From positions 1 to 57,389 of the forward strand of contig JAFRRW010000014.1 in NCBI GenBank assembly GCA_017427885.1: a DNA stretch of 57,389 nucleotides, written 5' to 3'. Source of the stretch: Bacteroidales bacterium. GTDB taxonomy: Bacteria; Bacteroidota; Bacteroidia; Bacteroidales; UBA932. A program made the translations under genes and the position numbers. The notes beneath the pieces are model-generated. The model did not search any database. It saw nothing but the letters and a program-made list of their open reading frames with translations, and was not told the origin of the DNA. Each line of letters opens with the position of its first letter. Position 1 is the first letter of the stretch. Positions 50,506-57,389 of this stretch are shown here, piece after piece.

Positions 50506-51948
50506 ATGAAAGGTTTATTGGCAATACTGCTTTCCGCGGTCCTGCCCTTGTGGGCGTTGCAGGCCCAGAACAGGTCCCTGAAGGAGGTCCAGCAGGACTT
50601 CGTCGACCTCCGTTTCGGGATGTTCATCCACTACAACATTCCCACCTACACTCCCGAGGACTGGCCGGATCCGGACACTCCCGCCGAGGTTTTCAACCCC
50701 ACGAAACTTGACTGCCGCCAGTGGGCCAGGGCCGCGAAATCGGCGAACATGACCTACGGCTGCCTCACCACCAAGCATCACAGCGGATTCTGCATCTGGG
50801 ACACCAGGACCACGGATTACAACGTGATGAACAGCCCTTACGGCAAGGACGTCGTGCGCCAGTTCGTGGACGCCTTCCGCGCCGAGGGGCTCAAGGTGAT
50901 GCTCTATTATTCCATCCTCGACACCCACCACCGTCTCCGTCCGGGATACATAGTCCCCGAGCACGTGGATATGGTGAAGGCACAGATGAGGGAACTCCTG
51001 ACCAACTATGGGGAAATCTCCGCGATAATCATCGACGGCTGGGACGCCCCCTGGAGCCGCATTTCCTACGATGAGATTCCCTTCGAGGAGATTTACGCCC
51101 TCGTCAAGGAAATCCAGCCGGAATGCCTCCTGATGGACCTGAACGCCGCGAAATATCCCGCCGAGGGAATGTTCTACACCGACATCAAATCGTATGAGCA
51201 GAATGCCGGCCAGCACATCTCGAAGGAGACCAACACCCTCCCGGCCCTGTCCTGCATGCCCATCCAGAAGACCTGGTTCTGGAAGGAATATATGCCTACG
51301 ACGCCGGTGAAGGACCCGAAGATGATCGTCGAGGACAACATCAGGCCGATGAAGGACGTCTTCTGCAATTTCATCCTGAACGTGGCCCCCAACAGGGACG
51401 GCCTTATGGACGACAACGCCCTGGAGGCGTTGAAACAGATAGGGAAGATGTGGAAGAAGGAGAAGGACCTGCCGGTTCTCGGCGAGGTTCCGGCTCCCTT
51501 CGTGTCCAGCAACCTGGCGAAGGGGAAGAGGGTGGAGAGCAGCTGGAGTTACGACTGCGACATAATGGACCTGGCCAACGACGACAGTTTCCGCACGGCC
51601 TGGGTGGCCCATCCTCTCATTGAGAACCCCTTCCTGACAGTTTATCTCGGCTCGGAGCAGGCCGTGAACGCCGTCTCGGTCACTCAGAAGGCGGGCCAGT
51701 ACGGCGTGAAGGATTATACCCTGGAATACAGGAGGGCCGGGGAGTGGCACAAGGTGGCGGACTACCATTCGGAGGGCCGCGTCAAGATTATGCGGTTCCC
51801 TGCAGTGGTCGCCGATGCGATCAGGTTCACGGTGAAGAGCGGTAAGGGATCGACCTCGGGCACCGCCGCCTCTGGCAGCGAGGAGGTCTCGGGCCACGAT
51901 TTCGTCACCGTGGCGGAGATAGGGATATACAACGAGAGGCTGCGCTAG
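50506..51948 (+). CDS. Glycoside hydrolase family 29-type alpha-L-fucosidase, secreted
   Basis: Removes terminal alpha-L-fucose from glycans. The 480-residue product has a signal peptide (ends near LWALQAQN). The GH29 catalytic domain shows RFGMFIHYNIPTYTP near residue 35, LTTKHHSGFCIWDTR near 80, and the nucleophile in IIIDGWDAPW near 185. A C-terminal beta domain from about 350 resembles a carbohydrate-binding, galactose-binding-like module. It lies 28 bases after prfA and its stop is one base from the convergent nitroreductase. The position after prfA rather than in a polysaccharide cluster is unusual. Confidence 0.9.
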   Translation: MKGLLAILLSAVLPLWALQAQNRSLKEVQQDFVDLRFGMFIHYNIPTYTPEDWPDPDTPAEVFNPTKLDCRQWARAAKSANMTYGCLTTKHHSGFCIWDTRTTDYNVMNSPYGKDVVRQFVDAFRAEGLKVMLYYSILDTHHRLRPGYIVPEHVDMVKAQMRELLTNYGEISAIIIDGWDAPWSRISYDEIPFEEIYALVKEIQPECLLMDLNAAKYPAEGMFYTDIKSYEQNAGQHISKETNTLPALSCMPIQKTWFWKEYMPTTPVKDPKMIVEDNIRPMKDVFCNFILNVAPNRDGLMDDNALEALKQIGKMWKKEKDLPVLGEVPAPFVSSNLAKGKRVESSWSYDCDIMDLANDDSFRTAWVAHPLIENPFLTVYLGSEQAVNAVSVTQKAGQYGVKDYTLEYRRAGEWHKVADYHSEGRVKIMRFPAVVADAIRFTVKSGKGSTSGTAASGSEEVSGHDFVTVAEIGIYNERLR

Positions 51949-51949
51949 C

Positions 51950-52483
51950 CTATTTGATCACCCTGAAATAGTCTTCTTTCCTCGGCCTGGGCGCCCTTGC
52001 CGGTGAGGCGGGGTATCCCAGCGACATGCTGCCGACGGCCTCGTAGCCTTCGGGAACCTTCAGTTTACCCAGAAGGGCCTTGCCTCCCTCGCTGGCGAAA
52101 ACCTCTTCACAGCGGTTGATCCAGCAGCCGCCGAGACCGATGGTCGAGGCGGCGAGGAGCATCGTCCCGAGCACGAGGGATCCGTCTTTGACGGTGTTGT
52201 GCCAGTCGGATTTGGAGAAGACAAGGATGATGGTGGGGGCGCCGTAGTAGGGGTCAGCTTCGGGATTGCCCAGCACTTCGCCGTTCAGTCGCCTGATCTT
52301 GTCGCAGGTTTCCTTGTCCTGCACGGCGCAGATGTATGAATTCTGGTAACCCATACCTGAAGGGGCCCAGGTACCTGCTTCCAGCACGGCCTGGAGTTCT
52401 TCGTCCTTAATCTGTTCGGGACGGTATTTTCTGATGCTCCGGCGCTCCCGGATGGCTCTTAAAACTTCATTGTCCATATCCAT
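51950..52483 (-). CDS. Nitroreductase-family flavoprotein
   Basis: FMN-dependent NAD(P)H oxidoreductase of 177 residues; the physiological substrate is unknown. It shows the N-terminal RERRSIRKYRPEQI, the segment TWAPSGMGYQNSYI, and the C-terminal YEAVGSMSLGYPA, all typical of the family. It is the last of a minus-strand run with menA and CPBP and is preceded by a palindromic element. Confidence 0.92.
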   Translation of the reverse strand: MDMDNEVLRAIRERRSIRKYRPEQIKDEELQAVLEAGTWAPSGMGYQNSYICAVQDKETCDKIRRLNGEVLGNPEADPYYGAPTIILVFSKSDWHNTVKDGSLVLGTMLLAASTIGLGGCWINRCEEVFASEGGKALLGKLKVPEGYEAVGSMSLGYPASPARAPRPRKEDYFRVIK

Positions 52484-52494
52484 ATTTTATCCTT

Positions 52495-52560
52495 TGATTA
52501 TTCCCCTCTCTCATCTTGCCGAGGGTGGCACTGTCACTGAAAGATATACAGGAATAATCA
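52495..52560 (-). repeat. Palindromic intergenic element, copy 2
   Basis: 66-base element between the CPBP gene and the nitroreductase gene. Ten-base inverted termini are TGATTATTCC (52495-52504) and GGAATAATCA (52551-52560). The core at 52516-52543 is 27/28 identical to 40809-40836 of copy 1, read on the same strand relative to the upstream gene. In the minus transcript it forms CCCTC...GAGGG with a loop starting GGCAA. It starts 12 bases after the CPBP stop. Confidence 0.8.
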
Positions 52561-52572
52561 TTTATTTAAAAA

Positions 52573-53205
52573 TCATAAAGGGAAAAGAATGAATGCGGCG
52601 AGGTCCCAGAGGGAATGGGAGATGATGACGGCGCCGAGGTGGCGGGGCCACATCATATAGATGAAGCCCCAAAGGGCGCCGATGACGAGGGCCGCCATAA
52701 TAAGCATAAAGTTGCCCGACCAGACGTGGACGAACGAGTAGAGGAGGGTGGCGATGATGAAGCCTTTCCAGCGCCCGAGGCGGGAAATGAGGCTTTTCTC
52801 GATGAAGCCGCGCCAGAAAATCTCTTCGGCGGGGCCTATGAGGAAAAACAGCAGCAATCCGACGGAGAGGGGATTGGCGCCGTCCTTGAGGCCGTAGATC
52901 AGGTTGACCTGGGGCCGGGCGAAATCGAAGAGTAGTTGGGAGAGTTTGTCTCCAACCCAGAAAACGCCCCAGAACAGGGCTGCAAGGCCGATTCCGAGGA
53001 GGACTTCGGAGAGGGAGAAGTGGATGTCTTCCTTCCAGGCAGGGGCGAGGAGGAAGGAGTATGAGGCGAGGATGATGCCGGCGGCAGTCATCCAGGCCCA
53101 GAAATTCCGGACCAGGTCGGCCGTCCACGGACTGAACATCCAGAACCAGAGGACGGAGGCGAGGATTATGCCTCCTAGCAGTATTTTCACATCCCTGGCC
53201 ATCAT
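52573..53205 (-). CDS. CPBP-family intramembrane protease (second in window)
   Basis: Integral-membrane endopeptidase-like protein, 210 residues with about seven hydrophobic segments. The catalytic motif is GPAEEIFWRGFIEKSL near residue 125. FVHVWSGNFMLIMAALVIG follows, with the second histidine, and ISHSLWDLAAF completes the set. It shares no close sequence with the CPBP protein at 28261 beyond the motifs. The ATG overlaps menA's stop by 4 bases. Substrate is unknown. Confidence 0.87.
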   Translation of the reverse strand: MMARDVKILLGGIILASVLWFWMFSPWTADLVRNFWAWMTAAGIILASYSFLLAPAWKEDIHFSLSEVLLGIGLAALFWGVFWVGDKLSQLLFDFARPQVNLIYGLKDGANPLSVGLLLFFLIGPAEEIFWRGFIEKSLISRLGRWKGFIIATLLYSFVHVWSGNFMLIMAALVIGALWGFIYMMWPRHLGAVIISHSLWDLAAFILFPL

Positions 53206-54107
53206 ATTCCGAAGATGGCCCCCACGATGAACCCGACTGCGATCAGGAGGCTGAAATTAAGCTGGAGACCGGCCGTCCTGACGTCGATCAGGGAGAACGG
53301 ATGTTCGCCGTCCATCATCGCATCGACGTCCTTGATGATGCCCCAGGCCTTGGGAATGGCCAGGAAGGCGACCAGGACCGTCCAGGGGAAGAGCCCGGCG
53401 ATGACGCCTGCCACGAGAAGCGCATAAGGGAGTATGACGCAGCCGTGGTAGTACCAGCGGGAGGCCTTGAGGCCGATGACCATCGCGAAGGTCTTGATGC
53501 CGGAGGCCCTGTCGGAAGGGATGTCGCGGGCGTTGTTGGCGTGCAGGATGGCGACGGTGACGGGACCTACGATGGCGGCCAGCAGGAGCACCGGCCACCA
53601 GATGCGGCCTATGGTGACGTAACTGATGCCAAGCATCGGGATCAGCGCATATTCAAGGAAGATGCAGAGGTCGCCGAGGGCGTTGAACTTGAGGAAATAG
53701 TAGAAAAAGGCAAGCAGGAAACCGGAGACTCCGAAGGCCAGCGTCAGCCAGCCGCTGCGGGCGAGTATGATGAAGCCCAGGCCGCAGGCCACGGCGAAGG
53801 CGGCGGCGGAGAACCAGGCCACCTCTTTCTTCGAGAAAAGGCCGCTGGTGAGTATCTGGACACTTTCTTCACCCGGTTTGTCCACTCCGGAGACGTAGTC
53901 GTGCCAGTCGCTGGCAAGGTTCCCTCCCGTCTGGAAGAACACCATCGCGATGAGGGCCAGCACAGCGTTGATCCAGTCGAAATGGAAGCCGTTCACGGCG
54001 GCCACCCAGAGCATCATCGTGCCGGAAGTCACTATCGACATGCTGCTTGCAGGGAACGACCACGGCCTCGTGGCCAGGAACCAGTCCTTGAATGTTTTCT
54101 TACCCAT
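53202..54107 (-). CDS. menA: 1,4-dihydroxy-2-naphthoate polyprenyltransferase (UbiA family)
   Basis: Attaches a polyprenyl chain to dihydroxynaphthoate in menaquinone synthesis. The 301-residue product has about nine membrane segments and both Asp-rich motifs of MenA: NLASDWHDYVSGVDKP near residue 65, and NNARDIPSDRASGIKT near 190. The start has WFLATRPWSFPASS, typical of the N-terminus. It is upstream of the CPBP gene. Activity on another aromatic acceptor is possible, but both motifs fit MenA. Confidence 0.9.
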   Translation of the reverse strand: MGKKTFKDWFLATRPWSFPASSMSIVTSGTMMLWVAAVNGFHFDWINAVLALIAMVFFQTGGNLASDWHDYVSGVDKPGEESVQILTSGLFSKKEVAWFSAAAFAVACGLGFIILARSGWLTLAFGVSGFLLAFFYYFLKFNALGDLCIFLEYALIPMLGISYVTIGRIWWPVLLLAAIVGPVTVAILHANNARDIPSDRASGIKTFAMVIGLKASRWYYHGCVILPYALLVAGVIAGLFPWTVLVAFLAIPKAWGIIKDVDAMMDGEHPFSLIDVRTAGLQLNFSLLIAVGFIVGAIFGI

Positions 54108-54110
54108 ATA

Positions 54111-55901
54111 TCAAATCTTTTCGTCTATCCAAACCTTCATCTTTCCGGGGGCGCGGTTGTCCCAGGCGTAATAGGGAATCAGCTTGACCCCGTCGCAGGT
54201 GATGACACCCTCATTATATTCGAATACGGGGCTGGCGGGGATGGTGATTCCGTCGAATCCATCGGGGTTGTCCACCTCCTCGATGCAATACACGAGGGGT
54301 CCACGCTGGATAGCCGTCTTCCCCTCATCTTCCTTCACCCTCGGGTCGGCCTTCACCGCCTCGGCCTCCATCTTCAGACCGAGTTCCACGACGTCCCCCT
54401 TCTTCCATTTCCTTGAGATTACGGCATATCCTTTATCCACTGTGGCATCGACGGCCTGGCCGTTCACGGAAAGGTTCCACTCCTTGCACCATCCGGGGAT
54501 TCTCAGGCGCAACTGCTTGGATTTCAAATTATCCACCGTAATCCTTACCTTCCCGTCATCGGGGTAGGCGGTCTCCATTTCGAGGGCCGCGCCATCTGTC
54601 TTGAGGGTGTTGCCCATATAGAGATTCACCCAGAGGGCGCCGTCGCCGGTGCAGTAGAGGTAATTGCCGATTGAGGGGAGGAAGCGGCAGATCTGGCTCG
54701 GGCAGCATGCGCATCCGAACCAGGCAAGGCGGTGGTGGTTGCCGTCCGATTCCAGGGGATTGACATAGAAGAACCTGTCTCCTGAGAGGGAAATACCTGC
54801 CAGGGCACCGTTATACATGGCTTTCTCAAGGATGTCGGCATAGACGGCGTCTTCCTTGAACTGGAACATCCTCCAGTTCCACAGGACCATTCCGACCGAG
54901 GCGCAGGTTTCGCAGTAGGCATCCTTGTTGGGCAGGAAGTAATCTTCCGCAAAGCCTTCATTGTTGGCGGACTGGCCGATGCCTCCGGTGATGTACATGT
55001 TGCGGAGCACCACGTCGTCCCAGAGCCTGTCGAGAGCGGCTATGTATGAGGTGTTCCCGGTGTGGGCGGCTACGTCGGCCATTCCGCAGAAAAGGTACAT
55101 GGCACGCACTGCGTGGCCTTCGATTTCCGAAAGCTCCGAGACGGGAACTGCATCCTGGTGATAGCCTTCGTTAAGGGTCGAGCCTTCCTTGTAAATGGCT
55201 TTGCCACGGCCCCTTTCTTCAAGGAGCCAATAGGCGAAGTCGAGGTATTTCTTCTCTCCGGTGACGTCGGAAAGCTTTACGAGAGCGAGTTCTATTTCCT
55301 CATGTCCGGGCACCCAGTCCCTTTTCCCGGGACCGAAGACCCCCATCATATGGTCGGCCATCCTTATGGCGACATCGAGAAGCTTGCGCTTGCCGGTTGC
55401 CTTGTAATAGGCGATGGCGGCTTCCGCGAGATGGCCTGCGCAGTACATCTCATGCATCTCCGTGTCCGTCCACCTCTTGTCCAGCCCGGTGAGGGTGTAG
55501 AAGGTGTTGATGTAGCCGTCTTCCAGCTGGGCCGCGGCCATCTTGTCTATCCACTCGTCGCACTTGGCCTCAAGTTCGGGATCGGGGTTCAGAGCGAGGG
55601 AATATGCCATCCCTTCCAGGGCCTTGTATACGTCGGAATCGTCGAAGAAGATGCCGGAATGTTCCCCCTCGCGGCGGGCGGCGTTCTCGAAATTGCGGAT
55701 GCGGCCAGTCTGGTTCTCGATCTGGTCGATGCACACCGCGAGAGTCGTGGTCTTGTGCTTCTCCAGCCGGGGGGACCAGAAGGAATCGTGGATGTCCACG
55801 TCGGTGAAATCTACGGGGGAGAGTTTCTTGATTCCCTTTTCACAATTGCAGGAAATCAGCGCCAGGGCACAGACGGCGCAGAGGAAGACGGTTCTTTTCA
55901 T
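54111..55901 (-). CDS. Glycoside hydrolase family 127-type (beta-L-arabinofuranosidase-like) lipoprotein
   Basis: Predicted to release beta-linked L-arabinofuranose. The 596-residue product has a lipobox (LISC near residue 17) and an (alpha/alpha)6 barrel. The family's cysteine-rich catalytic region is present: DAYCETCASVGMVLWNWRM near 340, and WFGCACCPSQICRFL near 410, giving the zinc-bound cysteines. C-terminal beta-sandwich domains follow. The frame opens at 55985; I chose the ATG at 55901. The promoter box at 55907-55914 leaves essentially no leader. Confidence 0.88.
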   Translation of the reverse strand: MKRTVFLCAVCALALISCNCEKGIKKLSPVDFTDVDIHDSFWSPRLEKHKTTTLAVCIDQIENQTGRIRNFENAARREGEHSGIFFDDSDVYKALEGMAYSLALNPDPELEAKCDEWIDKMAAAQLEDGYINTFYTLTGLDKRWTDTEMHEMYCAGHLAEAAIAYYKATGKRKLLDVAIRMADHMMGVFGPGKRDWVPGHEEIELALVKLSDVTGEKKYLDFAYWLLEERGRGKAIYKEGSTLNEGYHQDAVPVSELSEIEGHAVRAMYLFCGMADVAAHTGNTSYIAALDRLWDDVVLRNMYITGGIGQSANNEGFAEDYFLPNKDAYCETCASVGMVLWNWRMFQFKEDAVYADILEKAMYNGALAGISLSGDRFFYVNPLESDGNHHRLAWFGCACCPSQICRFLPSIGNYLYCTGDGALWVNLYMGNTLKTDGAALEMETAYPDDGKVRITVDNLKSKQLRLRIPGWCKEWNLSVNGQAVDATVDKGYAVISRKWKKGDVVELGLKMEAEAVKADPRVKEDEGKTAIQRGPLVYCIEEVDNPDGFDGITIPASPVFEYNEGVITCDGVKLIPYYAWDNRAPGKMKVWIDEKI

Positions 55902-55906
55902 AGTTA

Positions 55907-55914
55907 CAAAAATA
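55907..55914 (-). promoter_or_regulatory. TAnnTTTG -7 box immediately upstream of the GH127 gene
   Basis: The minus strand reads TATTTTTG, an exact match, with only 5 bases between the box and the ATG at 55901. If used, the message would be leaderless. Confidence 0.45.
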
Positions 55915-55939
55915 ACAAATCCTGCGGATTCCCGGAACA

Positions 55940-56899
55940 TTATTCCGTTTCCCTGAGGACGGGACGAAGCATAGAGACATACCACTCCGAGTCGTGAACC
56001 ATACTGACATAGCGGTGGCGGCCGTCGGGGGAGGGAACGAACCGGTCGACTCCGGTCAGGGTGTCAAGGATCACGGTGCCGCGGACGGCGTCGAAGCCGG
56101 CCTCTTCGAGGTTGTCCAGACAAGCCAGCCACGTCAGCAAAGGATCCCAGGCATAGCGCCCGTCGGCGCTCCCATGGGCTGCCAGGACCTTGTGAAGCAG
56201 GTCATCCTCAGGCAGTTTCCCTCCGGCCTTGACTTTTATACCCACCTCATATCCGAGGAAAGTAATCTCTGTGGGCCATTGGGTGCAGATGACCGATCCA
56301 GCCTTCAGGCTTCGTTCCGAGCGGATGAAATTGTTCTCCCGCCCTTCCGGGTATTGCCCGGCCATCATCCAGAGATGGCGGACCTTCCGCCGCACGAGTT
56401 CTTCTCCTGACAGGGGAGAGATGGCATCCGGGCCACTCTGCAGAAGTAGCGCCAGGGCATTGGGATAGCCAACGGCGATGATGTCCATGGGCATTTTCGC
56501 TTTCGCCAGGATTGTCCGGTAGAAAGTTGCGGCATCCTCTACATCATCCAGTGTGTTCGCTTCCCGCTGTGGATGTCCTTCCGCCAGAACTCCGTGCCAG
56601 GAAGGCGTTCCGGAATAGTCCGAGGCCGCCTTGTCGGCTCCCAGGAAGACTCCCTTGCGTCCTTCATAATCCAGGAACGAAGACAGCGACGCCACGCTGA
56701 GCGAATCCACCGCCGACAAGCAGATTCCTTCTACGGCCACTTTTCCCTCCCGCTCCGCCTGCAGCAGTGCCCTCACGGCGCAGACATCGTCCACGTCCGT
56801 CCACCAGTCCGTGTCGAAAATGACTTGACGAGGTGATGGCGCGCAGGCTGTCAGCAGGCAAAGGAGGCAGGGGAGGATTCTGTTTAATTTGGTCATCAT
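55940..56899 (-). CDS. Nucleoside hydrolase-like lipoprotein
   Basis: Exported protein of the inosine-uridine nucleoside hydrolase fold, 319 residues. The lipobox is LLTAC near residue 20. The family's metal-binding N-terminal motif appears as DTDWWTDVDD, and the C-terminal metal Asp as AWDPLLTW. Typical nucleoside hydrolases are cytoplasmic, so the lipoprotein form probably scavenges ribosides outside, or acts on another substrate. The frame extends to 57049, but I chose the ATG pair at 56899/56896. The promoter is at 56906-56913. Confidence 0.82.
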   Translation of the reverse strand: MMTKLNRILPCLLCLLTACAPSPRQVIFDTDWWTDVDDVCAVRALLQAEREGKVAVEGICLSAVDSLSVASLSSFLDYEGRKGVFLGADKAASDYSGTPSWHGVLAEGHPQREANTLDDVEDAATFYRTILAKAKMPMDIIAVGYPNALALLLQSGPDAISPLSGEELVRRKVRHLWMMAGQYPEGRENNFIRSERSLKAGSVICTQWPTEITFLGYEVGIKVKAGGKLPEDDLLHKVLAAHGSADGRYAWDPLLTWLACLDNLEEAGFDAVRGTVILDTLTGVDRFVPSPDGRHRYVSMVHDSEWYVSMLRPVLRETE

Positions 56900-56905
56900 T
56901 GGTTG

Positions 56906-56913
56906 CAAAGATA
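56906..56913 (-). promoter_or_regulatory. TAnnTTTG -7 box immediately upstream of the nucleoside hydrolase-like gene
   Basis: The minus strand reads TATCTTTG, an exact match. It is 6 bases from the first ATG, again implying a very short or absent leader. Confidence 0.5.
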
Positions 56914-57079
56914 CCAGAATATCCTTGTGTGAGCAAAACACTGTGTAAGTGTACAGAGCGTTCTGTGAGGGATTTTTCGTTTCTAGTGTGACAAAAAGTG
57001 TGTCAAAATTGCTGTTTCGAGGCCTTCTAACATGTACGTGGAGATTCACGTCTGTTGGTAGAGGTTAAAGGGAGAAAGG

Positions 57080-57389
57080 TCAGATGGATTTCACCTCTTC
57101 CAAGAGGAATTGTTCTCTTTCCTTCCACTCCTTTCTCTCCCGCCGATACTCTTCCCGCGCTTTATTTCTTTCTTCTTGGGCAGACCGATAGGCTTCTCCA
57201 TTCCGGACAATCTCACCGGCTACCCGGTCAATGGTCTCTGCAAGCTTCGCCTTTTTCAGCTCACACTCCCAGACAATGATGACACTCCATCCTTTTGCCT
57301 CCAACTTTCGCCACACCTCTTGATCCCGCTCCTGGTTCCGGGCAACCTTAGCCATCCAGAACTCAGTGTTGGTCTTGGGGACCGTATAA
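57080..57389 (-). CDS. vsr: Very-short-patch-repair-type endonuclease, 3' part (runs off right edge)
   Basis: Vsr endonucleases nick T:G mismatches that arise at methylated cytosines. About 102 codons of the C-terminal part are present. They include KTNTEFW, then ARNQERDQEVWRKLEAKGW and the family signature VIIVWECELKK. A charged, helical extension of some 50 residues (AYRSAQEERNKAREEYRRER) follows, which classical Vsr lacks. The N-terminal catalytic aspartate lies beyond base 57389. No internal ATG is the true start; the frame stays open to the edge. vsr usually sits by a cytosine-5 methyltransferase gene. Confidence 0.88.
   Translation of the reverse strand, partial: YTVPKTNTEFWMAKVARNQERDQEVWRKLEAKGWSVIIVWECELKKAKLAETIDRVAGEIVRNGEAYRSAQEERNKAREEYRRERKEWKEREQFLLEEVKSI

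Noticed and set aside
50515-51897. Minus-strand open frame of 460 codons opposite the GH29 gene
   Set aside because: Shadow frame without motifs; the plus strand has clear GH29 signatures and a signal peptide.
56914-57079. Short inverted and direct repeats (ACGTG...CACGT, GTGTGACAAAAA-GTGTGTCAAAA) between the nucleoside hydrolase-like gene and vsr
   Set aside because: Imperfect, short and AT-rich; not enough to call a regulatory or attachment site.
1-57389. tRNA genes, rRNA genes, CRISPR arrays and insertion sequences
   Set aside because: I looked for cloverleaf-like segments, regularly spaced repeats and transposase motifs in the gaps and found none; short tRNA genes within coding regions cannot be fully excluded by eye.

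Overview
The window looks like chromosome from a fairly GC-rich member of the Bacteroidales, probably a gut-type lineage. This rests on seventeen exact TAnnTTTG promoter -7 boxes upstream of genes and on families typical of the phylum: ExbB/ExbD with two ExbD copies, a Bacteroidetes putative porin, a DUF3822-RsmD pair, GldI-like FKBP lipoproteins, a phosphotransferase-RapZ_C fusion, and lipoprotein or secreted glycoside hydrolases. I cannot fix the genus from sequence alone. There is no rRNA, tRNA, CRISPR array or recognisable transposase, and no gene-free gap longer than 300 bases.

Layout. 1-481: 5' part of asnS (minus), running off the left edge. 677-3235: secreted GH38-type alpha-mannosidase (plus), with a stop codon inside its likely original signal peptide. 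3304-5599: ExbB, a small membrane protein and two ExbD proteins (minus). 5736-11447: minus-strand housekeeping run queA, dprA, SDR, tatD, ansA, headed by a NUDIX gene divergent from pyrE. 11515-14008: pyrE, SRPBCC protein, RNA cytosine methyltransferase (plus). 14005-15938: TPR protein and bile-acid:sodium-symporter-family carrier (minus). 16015-19190: M13 metallopeptidase lipoprotein and FtsX/LolC-type permease (plus). 19117-24251: pncB, putative porin and MltF-like transglycosylase (minus). 24349-26874: secreted tyrosine phosphatase and the kinase-RapZ_C fusion (plus). 26887-30199: sugar nucleotidyltransferase, CPBP protease, beta-helix lipoprotein (minus). 30274-31364: FtsB/DivIC-like protein and MurU-like nucleotidyltransferase (plus). 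31375-32712: purB. 32758-38751: a six-gene minus-strand operon (DHH phosphoesterase, two FKBP lipoproteins, MATE, cytidylate-kinase-like, beta-lactamase-like). 38864-40778: membrane protein, DUF3822, rsmD. 40790-40909: a long palindromic element. 40907-43961: cstA plus HerA-like ATPase (minus). 44074-45969: GH2. 45972-47273: CoA transferase (minus). 47340-51948: mazG, GNAT-like protein, prfA, GH29. 51950-54107: menA, CPBP protease, a second copy of the palindromic element, nitroreductase (minus). 54111-56899: GH127 and an exported nucleoside-hydrolase-like lipoprotein. 57080-57389: 3' end of vsr, suggesting a modification locus beyond the right edge.

How it fits together. Most of the window is conserved housekeeping arranged as short operons facing each other. 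Divergent gaps hold back-to-back TAnnTTTG boxes. Convergent gaps are almost absent: six of seven are between -74 and +12 bases, and only the one carrying the palindromic element is wide (128 bases). The two observations I rate highest are: (i) a two-copy intergenic palindromic element whose arms differ between copies but remain self-complementary, with a 27/28-identical core, each copy 11-12 bases after a stop codon and in the same orientation to that gene; and (ii) an AmgK-like amino-sugar kinase fused to the RapZ C-terminal domain, with a MurU-like nucleotidyltransferase about 4 kb away in an operon with a divisome protein, pointing to a regulated peptidoglycan amino-sugar salvage route.
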